A stretch of 64,000 nucleotides of DNA, from NCBI GenBank assembly GCA_963573305.1, contig OY754337.1:69289094-69353093 (forward strand), written 5' to 3'. The notes under the pieces are model-generated. The model was not told where the DNA came from. It ran no database searches and was given only the letters and a program-made list of their open reading frames with translations. Position numbers and translations under genes: made by a program. Shown piece by piece: positions 33,935-45,300 of this stretch (positions within the stretch are counted from its first letter, which is position 1; each line of letters opens with the position of its first letter). The DNA is from Pyrrhosoma nymphula (lineage: Eukaryota > Arthropoda > Insecta > Odonata > Coenagrionidae).

Positions 33935-35912
33935 CCATGAATTGAATGCCAAAGTCAAAAGAAAAGAAATAAATCTTATTTTATAACATGAGCAATAGTG
34001 GTCTTTGTAATTAAAAAAATAAAAATTACCCGGCATTTTTAGTGCAAAATTAGGTCATAAAATATACAGAAAGTCCACATCTATAAATTTTTATTATTTA
34101 AAACAACATTATACACTTATAATGGAATGGATACATGTATATAAAAGAAACAGCTCTAATTATAGGAACAGTGCGGCCAGAATGTATTAAAATAATATTC
34201 AACTGGCATACTTGCCATAAAAAGAAGTTCATCAAAGCTAAGCATAAAATTTCACTATGTCAAATAACAATTATAGTCTTTGAATCAAACACATATGAGC
34301 ATTATTTCAAGCAACATATAACAGTAAATAAAGTAAAAAATATTTGTCTGTTTCCAAATGAAATAAAAAAAACAAAGTACATTACCATTTGTCAAACAAA
34401 TGAGTAGTAGCAGCAAATAAAATTCCATTTATGTAAAAAATAAAACTATAAAGGAGTAACCAAATTAAATCATTCAAAATTGTACAACAGAAGCTTACTT
34501 ATTAAATGTAATAAAGTTTCCTATAATTTGGCTTTACTTTTCCCTGGTATATATATATCCAATAAGGAGTCACAGGCATGACAAGTAAAAAACATAGTTA
34601 CAAACAAAAGAAACTCACTCGTGTGAGTTTCTTTTGTTTGTGTCACTATGTTTTTTACTTGTCACACCTGTGACTTCTTATTGGATATATTTTCACCACG
34701 TGTGAATTTCCTTGATTGAATATATATATATATATAAAATTCTGATGTAAAAGCATGCATACAACAAAAACATCACAAAATGTATGCCTATACTGACTGT
34801 ACACACATCATAGTCGTAAGTAATTGCCGTATATATATGGGCTGGCCACACCAATGTTTTACTATGTACTTGGAGGAATAAGGAAATAACTAGTACATAA
34901 GTAAGCACAAATGCATAGGAGAAAAAATTCACATTTTTAAACAACTATAAGCATTAGGGGAGGCATAAGTAATTATGGCATGTTCACAGCTCACTAGATC
35001 AAGATAACTTAAAGCGGAACAAGGAAAGGTAGCAGAAGCATTAATTACAGTAATTTGATTTCAGTTACTCTGTTTGCATGAAAAATAACAAAAATAATCA
35101 TTTGTGGGTAAAATAGCTTTGTAGAAGGAATATCACTACATGTAAGTTCATAACTATGAACTTAGGAATCCATTTTCCCCAATAATTGAGAGGATTCCAC
35201 TGAAACTTTCCTCAAACATTTATATTTTAATGCCTCATAAGCAAATATTATTGCTAAATTTCAAATTAATGTACTTGAAAATGACTGTGTGACTGATAAA
35301 AAGATAACCTCAATCACAAGTCAGTATTCATCCTATTTACTCCCTTCTTTCACGTAAGACAGCTTCATTTAAGGAAACTTAACTGCTCAATATTTTTACA
35401 TCCAGTAACTCCTATCACCTCAACCACATGTAAGTACTCATCTAATTCACAGATGTACTCAATGGCAGTCAGCAAGAATTTGTAAAGACGTTTCCTCATT
35501 AACAACCATTAATTATAAAATTTATAGTTAATATTGCATACCAAGTTGGCTGCATATATAACCAATATATAACGTATTTAAATTTCCTTTAAAACAACCA
35601 AAAATAATAAAAATTTCATGGGCACACAACAGTTTTCTCAATAACAAAAACACACTATCACATAAATCATCTCTATTAAAAAATTTTCTCAGCTAGATTA
35701 ACTCTTCAGGGAAACAATAACACCATGTGAGCCTTGTATAATAATGAAATCACAATACAAATCATTTTTTAAAGAAATGCAATCTTTATGGTGTACCTCT
35801 AACATTAATCAATAATATTTGATTAATTACCAACGACTGTGGATTTAAAGGAGAAGTAACATTAAAACACTCCCTGCGAATTGTACTTTAACATTCAATT
35901 TACTAATCATTA
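33935..35912. other. 3' flank of the zinc-finger gene
   Basis: This AT-rich DNA lies downstream (on minus) of the zinc-finger stop codon at 35913. It should include the 3' UTR. A canonical AATAAA on minus appears only near 34090-34095 and a variant ATTAAA near 35226-35231, so the cleavage site is undecided. ORFs on either strand here (83-90 codons) are AT-rich chance frames. A long foldback lies at 34553-34690. Confidence 0.4.
34553..34690. repeat. Foldback element, ~138 bp, near-perfect hairpin
   Basis: The arms run from 'ATATATCCAATAAG' at 34553 to 'CTTATTGGATATAT' ending at 34690. They share 'GACAAGTAAAAAACATAG' and 'ACAAACAAAAGAAACTCAC' in mirror order, with a central GTGTGAG/CTCAC turn and almost no loop. 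It lies about 1.2 kb downstream of the zinc-finger stop codon, so if it is in the 3' UTR the transcript would carry a hairpin of about 65 bp. It is probably a small foldback MITE. Confidence 0.8.
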
Positions 35913-36381
35913 TCAAGCATGAACACTACTATGCTTTGACAGGTGCTTCTTTTTCGCAAACTCCATGCCGCATACTTGACAAGTATGCACTTTGTTCCTT
36001 TTGGATCCTTTAGAGCTTTTGTGACTGACTTCACCACTCATCTCAGTCTTTTTAGAACCTCTACCTTTTGAATGCTTCACTTTACCTGTCTGAACACCTC
36101 CACCATTCATACTATCTCCAACTCCAGCAACAATAGATGATGGAACATTTTCTGATCCATTCTCAAACTGAACATCTGTGGGATTGTAGGTGGAATTACC
36201 CTTTGACTTTTTACTTGAAGACTTCCTGGTCTGGTGGATTCCAATGACAACACCAGAACGAGCATCATCATCCAACACTGTCGCAACTCTTGATGAACCT
36301 TCCTCCAAAACCATGGCACTTTTAGTTTGATTTTGCTGATGCCGATTTTCATGTTTCCGACACTGCTCTGCACGTCCAAAC
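35913..36381 (-). CDS. Zinc-finger gene, last coding exon (exon 6)
   Basis: The acceptor TTCTTAG lies just 5' of 36381 on minus. The first base completes an Arg codon whose first two bases come from exon 5. The exon opens with the second half of a finger ('FGRAEQCRKHENRH'). It continues with a Ser/Lys-rich linker of about 110 residues containing 'SSSKKSKG' and 'KHSKGRGSKK', and ends with a complete finger, 'CQVCGMEFAKKKHLSKHSSVH', then Ala and TGA at 35913-35915. The basic linker may serve as an NLS or a nucleic-acid contact. The minus ORF at 36107-36379 is an alternative frame. Confidence 0.9.
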
Positions 36382-39300
36382 CTAAGAATTAAATTTACAA
36401 TTATTACATTTTTACACATGATTTTCAGGATCACACTACATTAACTCATTTGCCAGCAACAGGCCAAAAAACTGTCACAGGCCAATTATATCTGCCAGCC
36501 TTTTTATTATGTAATTTCTAATGCTGCAATTCCACAATGAATATGATAATCAGGCAAGAAAAGTGAAGTAAACCTCATGCCAACCAATGCGGGTGGTAAA
36601 ACCTCAAAATAAATTAAGAAAGACACACTTAGATTTTTTGCAATGCAATTACCAATATGGAAAATACAATTATGATTTCTTTGAGAAATCTGAAAAGATA
36701 TGTCTTCATAATGAGAGTTTCTGACAAAACTTTGCATTATGAAGTACAAGGCTGAATGAATTCATGGAATGAATCACTCGTGACATAAAAAACTGACCAA
36801 GAAGTATGCTGAATCCCCATGGTGAAGCAAAATCAACGATTAATATTAGTGAGTTAATATTTTATATTTTAGGAACAAAATTATGGAAATAGCCACTAAA
36901 GGCAACCGCATAAAAGTGAAGCACATTCTGTGTTCGGTGAAGCTTGGTACAGATTTGGGTACCATGCAAGTTTGAAACTGAGTGATGGAAGCTGTGACCA
37001 GCAATGTTTCTCTGTACTTCAACTGTTAACCACATATAATCAAGGGAAGCCCCTGCCATTGAGAAATCGAGCACTCAACACATAACCTGCTAATAATTAA
37101 GGGCAGAGGTAGACAAATCAGGGTTGATAAAGGAAACCTGCACACACTAATCTGTAACATTTCTGCCATACAACAATATGTGGGTCATGATCACAGTTCC
37201 CCACAACACAGGCACTGGCATTGTCATTATTTTTTCATTAGAGCTCACATCAGCAAAAAAAAGTTATAATTATTTTTCAAATTTTGTCCAGGGCTTTAAA
37301 TCACAAGATTTAATTAATGGAACACATTTTTTAATAATATTTGAGAGTATTTCTCTTCTATAGCGGTTAGCTTTTCGGATAGCACTGACCAAAATACAAA
37401 AGAAGGAAATGTGATACCACCTCTGGTGTGATATTACCATCATAAATTGGAGCATGAAACTATTGATAGCTAGTGATAAGTTCCATACTTAAGCCATTAA
37501 AAGAGGAAAAGGAATTGATAATTTTAAGGGACAAGTCCAGACCCATGGTATACATATTTAGTCAGTAGGAAACCTGTACACGCTAATTTGTAACATCTGC
37601 CACATAACAATATCTGGGGCATGATCACAGTTCCCCATAACACAGGCACTCGCATTATCATTATTTTTTTCAATTGTGCTCATGTCAGCAAAAAAGTGGC
37701 ATGTTATAAATGAATTTTAATTAAGTTTATAGTCCCATAAAATAGAGAACTTAAAATTTTATCTGCCTTCAAGTAGCAGTTAATTTAATGATGGTTCTGA
37801 GTCTTCAGAGTCGTTTGATACCTATTACATACAATTAAAAAAAATGATGCATGTTCCCCTCTCCAGGCCTTCAGTAAAGGAATAGACAAGAATCTATGAG
37901 TGACAGCGATTTGGAGGATACTACAATAGAAAAGTAGGCCAAAGAGTTATTGGGTGCCACCATGGAATGAGGTCGATCCATTCTAATAAAACTCTTATTA
38001 GCAAAATTAAAAATTAGTACTCACCTTTTACCACAACAGTTACACACATATGGCTTCAAACCAGCATGCACACTTTTCAAATGTCTCTCAAGGTTCTCCT
38101 TCCTCGAAAATGTTTGTGGGCAGAGCATGCAAGCAAAAGCTTCCTTTGTCACTTCCTTTCTGCTAGTCACCACATCTTCTGAGACGAGATGAGGAGGAGA
38201 TGGAGATCGTGCCCCATTTGGAGATGAATTCGCATCACCATAGAGATCAACCAAAGCTTCGTCACTTTGTGGGATCATGGCAGACACAGCCTCTGCCAAG
38301 GGGTGCATTCTGCTTCTGTGTCTATCCAACTGTTCCTTACAAGGGAATCCCAGAGTGCAATACGGGCAAGAGTAGCTAACTTTCTCCTGATCATCCAACC
38401 CTTCGATGACAGTGTCAACTACAGTAGTGGGCATGGATGCATCTTCGTCCTCTTCAAGGCGGACTACCTGCCTCGATGAAGACAATGTCAATGAGGCAGC
38501 CTTCATCTGCTCCCTGAAGTGGCTTCGGCGGTGTCGTACCAAGTGCTCCCTTCTGGAGAAAGCTCGAATGCATATTTCACACTCATAAGGCTTCCTGGGG
38601 TTGGCTTTAACTGCTTCCGTTGTGGCTGATTTCTGTTCTTCTGCCTGAGACTGATTGGGTGCTCCATTTGATTGAGATTGAGTGCCATCATTACAAACCT
38701 CAGGACTGCCATCATTTACTACCTGCAGAGTCATTAATAGAGAAATAAGTACTCATCAGTATGCTTTACCAAAGATGTATGCAGCTTGGAAAAATGATCC
38801 CATGAAAGGTGAACTTTATCAAGATAAAAGCCTTGCATTAGCAAATAACAGCAATTAGTGAATTACAGCAATTAAATATTCCCAGAGTTTCTCTTGAATT
38901 ACTAACATTGTATATTCTCTTAATTTCAAATAATTGTAACCTTAAGTGAAATGAAAATGAAGTCAATTTCATTATAAAGAACAGTTTGACTATTCAATAA
39001 AAACTTATGTATAAAGCAACATTTCAAAGAACAACTTGCTCTTTATCCTATTTCATTCAAACGCACTAAGTAAGAACAGCAAGCCATTCTACAAAACTTC
39101 TGCATGGATGGAGCCCCTGACCCAGTGAAAGACCCAAGAACCTTTCATTTAACATGCAGTGAATCCTTTCTTCCACACTTTTGAGGGGGACAAAGGAAAA
39201 AAGTGTAAATCACAGGAAAATGTAAATCAAGGGAAATATTAATTTGTAGGAAATGGAAGCAAACTCATAACCAAATGTTTCATAATTTTATTTAATTTGA

Positions 39301-42300
39301 ATGAATCTAGTGGCTGCAGCTGGCTGGGACAATTGGCTGGGAAAATTTTAATTTAATGTTCCTTTTTTGAGGTAACTGGGAGTGCAGGGCACCGATCCAA
39401 TAACAAAACAATTTTTCTGTTTTGACCCCAATCTTTGCATCAAGGGCATGTATTTGTCCATCAAAAATACATTGCCATCCATGCCCTTGTGTTGGCTGCA
39501 TAGGTGGTAGGCAAGGTCCTAATGTTTTTCAAACAACGAGGATTTCTGGATTTTCCTGAAATAAAGGGCTTCAGTCTCTCACTGCCATCTACATTAGGTC
39601 CTAATAAAACAGTGATGATATTTATTGACTGTTTCTTTTTTCTGAATTCATTCCGCAATGTTAAAATTGTAAGAAGCTGGTAGGAGGACCAGCGAAATAT
39701 TGCTTTTTATAACTTTAACATCACGGAATGAATCCTGAAAAAAGAAACAGTAAACACTACATCTGCGGAAGCCTACAAGCAAGCTTTTTTATGTTTACTC
39801 CCATGGCAAGGATCCCCTTTGAAGTCTACGGTTCTATGAGGCAGTATATTTAAAAAAGGCCGGTCTCATCCACATTAAAAATGTCTTTAAGATGATAGCC
39901 ATGAATATAAATACCATTTTCATGAGCATGGCCATCAACATGATCATGCAAAGTTGGGCACTACCAGCAAGAAACTGTTTCAGTATCTACACTTTCATAT
40001 TCACCACATATGGCTTTATAGACACCACATATTATATCTAATTTTGATATGGTCTATCCAACCATTTGATGATTTGAAGTCATCAATGCCTAGTGTTGCT
40101 CCTGCATGAAGTGCCTTTTCTTTTAACAAAACTCCACTAATCCTTGTAATTGCAGCTCTGGAAGATTGAAATCATGTCTTCAATATTTCTTCGATTTCAT
40201 CATACTTGGAGTATTTAATGTATTTACGCCTTTTAACCATTGGCTCCTCTGCACTTTTTTCTATACTTTTATGGCTGTTTATTATTGTGTTCAACATTGA
40301 AATTGGTGTATAATGTTCTTTAGCCAGGGAAACATGAGTGCTCATACAAGAGTCAACTCCTTGGAAAACGTTGATTTTTATTTATTTTTTTATTTTAAAG
40401 AAAGATAACCACATACAGCAGAGTGCCATTTTATAGTGGCCAGGTAACAATACATACATTTGAGGACATATACAAGAATATTTAACAAGAAACAAGAAAC
40501 AAATTTACAAAAAAAACAACCAAAAATGACGGGAACATCTAGTTATGTGACAGATACGAAAGAGAACGGCTTTTAAAGGATTTTATTGGAAGTGCAAAGG
40601 GATCAATGTGTGGAGGGAGGGAGTACATTAGAGAGGAGAGGCGGAAGAAAAGAGAACGTTTAGTAAACGAAAGTCTAGGAATGGGAATATGAAGTAAAGG
40701 ATGACAACGGGTGGGGCGGGATGGAACTTTGAAATTGATAAAGGAGAGCAATTCAGGGCAGTCGATGGCGGAATTTAGAATATTATAAATAAGTTTTATG
40801 TCTGCTGTGAGTCTATGGGTGGTGAGATTAGGGATGGAGAGGGAGGAGAGAATAGCATCAGTGGACATGTTACGAAAATGTGGTAATCTATTTTTAACTA
40901 TTTTAGTGAAGAAATTGCAGACACAGTCCAGGGACGAGAGATTAGTTTGTGGAGATATAGACCAGATGGGACAGGAATAGGTAAGAATTGGAAGAATGAT
41001 AGAAGAAAAGAAAGTTCGAAGTGCTCAGGGGTCATTGATTTTGGTGAAACGATAGAGGAGGCCTAAGAGGGACATTGCTTTCGACTTGATGGATTGTATA
41101 TGTGGGGAAAAATTTAATTTATTGTCTGTGAGAATACCTAGGTCCTTAGATGTTGAGACACGTTTGAGAGAGTGATTAGAAAGAGTATAATTAAATTGAT
41201 GGATGACATTCTTTAGAGAAATAGACATCACACTACATTTATTCAGGTTTAGTTTAAGCTTCCAAACATCACACCAATAGGGTAGTTTCCTTCATCAAAG
41301 AAAACAGAATTCATTAATTGCGAATGGTGCCCCACCATAAACGTATTCATTACACGCAAATTATTTGGATTAAAAAGTCTTAGTTTCCAAGAAAATTGAA
41401 TGTTAATTTTAAGTTCATTTGAAAAGGCTCGGAAATGGCGGGACAGCGGCAGCTTTTATGATGACGTAACAGGTAGATAGTCAACATTGCGAGGTATATG
41501 GAATTATCATCGACTGTACTTACTATTGTATCTCAGAGTCCTTAAAATCTTGTGAACATGTATTAATATACCTCGATTAAAATGCTCAAAGTTCGGAAAG
41601 TCTCCTCCATTGAGCATGCCATTAAAAGACGTTTTCTAAGCTCCTACGCTCCCTGCTAGTACAGAGCTACCGCGAAGGCATTCTTCGCGGCAAGCGTCGC
41701 ATGCGCAATGAAATGAATAACGAAACCGTGTACCTGTGACTTTGCATTCTGTGGTGTTCCGGCTTAGTTGTTTACGTTTTGATCACTTTCGTTTTTACAA
41801 ACATTTCCTTTACCTCATCTTCTATTCCTTTCATTTACCATTCCTATCATTCATACCTTGCATATTCCATTAGTTACCTTTCATCATCAGTTCCTTTTGC
41901 TGATATACAAAGCCACAAGGTTTAATGAGAACAAGTTCAATGGCTTTACAAACTGGTTTTGTACGGACAATCTACCGAAAGTGGATGTGGCCATGGTGGT
42001 GGAGTTCTTTAGAGAAGATGTTCGGTTTAGTGCAGGTGAAATCAGAGGAGTAAACCAAGGTACTCTCTTCTGACAGCTTTGAACCACAAAATTCTCCTCT
42101 TCTCACTTAGTGGAACCACGACGTAAGCTTTCTTGCCATCGCTAATTGTTGTTATGTGACACTGCAGCACAAAACAATTTTTATAAATCAATGTTCTCGG
42201 AGGCATGTTACTGGTACTCCTTGGGGAATATGATGCTGATCAGCTGATGCAGTGAATCACGAGTTCCCATCAATGGTCTGTGATCACGGTGAGGGGTGAT

Positions 42301-45300
42301 CAACGCATTTTAGTTGTTTTAGTATTTGCTCATATATAGTTTGCTTTGAGATTTTGCCATCCATTATGCTATTGACGGTAAGCCTTTTTTGCAAATTTCA
42401 TGTTCTGGCAATGACACCTCGACAAAGTGGATGAATTAAATTAATGTGTATTCGTATCATAGCTGCGGCGTAGCACTTGCTCTCCGTATAGTTATTAACT
42501 GACGATTTCGTGCTTGCTTCTCTCAATATTTTCACTATCCATCTGCAGCATTGTTCCACGGACTGACTGCGGCCCTCGAGTTTAGGACAGGATTGCCTGG
42601 ATCAACAAGAGGCTGTGGAAATTCTGTGCGAGCATTGGGGCAGAGTTCGTGGATCTTCGGCCGGTGCTTAGATCATGCCGGGCTCCCCTCAACTCGTCTG
42701 GGGTGCATTATTCCAAAGAGGCATCCGAACGGGTGGCTTGTAGGATTTTTGAGCACTGTAGATATTTTTTAGACTAGAGGATAGGTCATATAGTGGGATT
42801 TTTAAATATTTAACCAAACGCAGCCTCCGAGGAAATCCGCATTGCGAAAATTTTCACACCCAAGTAAACTTAGGAGCGCTAAAGCCGGTAAATAGTGGCA
42901 ATTTTCCCAAAACTCGTACTCCAGTGAAAGAAATTATATCAAATGTAATAAGCACTTCCTGTGGAATTCGCCCACCTAATACCCATAAGCGTGGAAAAGA
43001 ACCAACCGACACTCAATCGACAAAATATAACATTAACTTTATAGTAGTTAATTGCCGTAGCGTCAAAAACAAGCGTGCTGAAATCGAGCATATATTTCAG
43101 GACGCAGACGTGGTCATAGGAACGGAGAGCTGGCTTACTGAGGATTTAAGCTACAGCGAAGTTTTTCCTCCAGGATATAAAATCTACAGATGCGATCGAA
43201 GCGATAGGGCCGGTGGCGGAGTTTTTCTAGCAGTTAAATCACATTTACATAGCACCGCCCACGAAATAACTGACAATGAAATAGAAAGCGTGTGGTGTAC
43301 AATTAAACAACGAAACAAAAGGAGTTTACATGTTTGCTCTTTCTATAGACCTCCAAACTCCAAAATTGATGTTATTTACCAATTAGATAATCAAATATCC
43401 GCATTTACTGTGAGAGACAGTAAAAGTGCAATAATTATTGGGGGAGATTTTAATCTGCCATCTATAAATTGGGATTCTTACACTGTAAAACCGAATTCTA
43501 GGAACAGGGAAATCAGCGAGATCTTACTCAACACACTTGCTAATCACTCACTTTCCCAAGTAGTTGACAAGCCTACGAGAGGAAATAAAATATTAGACCT
43601 TTTTGCAGTAAGCCATCCTAAGTTGATAAAACAGCTAGATATTATTGACGGCATAAGTGATCACAGAGTAATTTTTGCAACCTTAAAAATTGAAGTAGAG
43701 TCAGCTGTAAAACCGAAACGCAATATTTATTTATTTGATAAATGCAACTTCATCAAATTTGGCGAGATGCTTAATGATTCGTACACGGATTTCGTAGCTA
43801 AAACTGAGGATAAAAGCACTGATGAATCATGGAAATATTTCTTAAAAATTCTACGACGGGGAATCAACGAATATATTCCGCAAAAATTGAAATGTGACAG
43901 TAAAGAACCTAGCTGGTATAACAACGATGTTAGGAGGGACCTTAAGAGACAGAGAAAATTGTACAACTTTGTTAAAAAGTTCACTACGGTAGGTGACAAA
44001 TCGAAGGAACTTGAAGCAAAAGAAAGTTACGCTGCGCAACGCTCAAAAACTAAGAAATCAATGCGTTCTGCATTGCTAAATTTCAAGAAAAAAGTACTTG
44101 GTGAATTACTCGAAGAAAATCCGAAATCTTTTTGGTCATATGCGAGAGAGATTCAGGAAAAATCTTCAACCGTAGATTCGTTATTTGATAAAGATGGCAA
44201 ACTTGTCACCGAAAATATTGACAAAGCTAACATGTTAAATTTCCACTTCAAAAGTGTATTCACCACAGACGATACTGCATGTAATTTTGAAATACAATTC
44301 ACTGAGGAACCGATGAAAGAAATCACTATTCAACGTGATGGGATAACTAAACAGCTGCAGTCGATAAAAAATAGTAAATCTCCGGGTCCAGAGGGAATAC
44401 CCGCGCGTGTCCTCAAGGAGTTGGCGCCACAGATCGCACCGTTCTTAGACATAATATTCAAGTAGTCATTGTTTGAAGGAAAGATACCAATAGACTGGAA
44501 AATTGTGAAAGTTACACCGATATTCAAAAAGGGAAACAGACTCGACCCAGGGAACTATCGACCAATTTCATTAACGTCGATTATAGGCAAGATGCTCGAA
44601 CATATCGTCGTTAGCAATATCATGACGTTCCTGGACAGTCGTAACGTCCTCCATGGCTGTCAGCACGGCTTCCGGAAAGGTAGATCATGTGAAACACAAC
44701 TCGCGCTCTTTCTTCACGACGTTCTCAAATCTGGTGAATCGAAAAGACAAGTTGACGCATTATTTCTAGATTTTAAGAAATCTTTCAACACGGTACCTCA
44801 TAACAAACTTTTATACAAATTACAGTCATGCGGCCTAAACGAAACAGCAGTAAACTGGATACGCGACTTTCTGAGTGATCGTAAGCAAAAGGTAGTTGTT
44901 GACGGAATTAGCTCTGATGTCGTTAAAGTGACATCAGGTGTCCCGCAAGGAAGCGTGATCGGACCCCTTTTGTTCATTATATACATAAATGATCTATGCT
45001 CTCGAATTAGCAGTAAAATACGTTTATTTGCCGACGACGCTGTCATCTATTGTGAAATTAGTTATCACTCTGACTTTGAAACCTTATCATCGGATTTAAA
45101 CAACGTTCATGAGTGGAGCCAAGAGTGGGGACTCGAACTTAATCTAAGCAAATGCACGGCGGTACAATTCTTGCGGAGGTCGTCCAACTATTCCCATGTA
45201 TATGCTGTGGATGGTGTTAACATAAAGGCGACAGATGAAGTGAAGTATCTAGGAGTTACGATAACTTCGGACCTATCGTGGGGAGCACATATAAGAAATA

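Noticed and set aside
38503..38715. 70-codon minus ORF inside zinc-finger exon 5
   Set aside because: It is an out-of-frame shadow of the finger-coding frame.
38722..38734. ATG at 38734 as the start of a separate zinc-finger gene
   Set aside because: It lies within a polypyrimidine tract ending CTGCAG. The exon is in phase with upstream finger exons, and the finger continues into the next exon.
41858..42087. ORF1 (gag-like) of the plus-strand LINE
   Set aside because: It has no CCHC or coiled-coil features, and it resembles the start of SWIM/YqaJ-type proteins better than a LINE ORF1.
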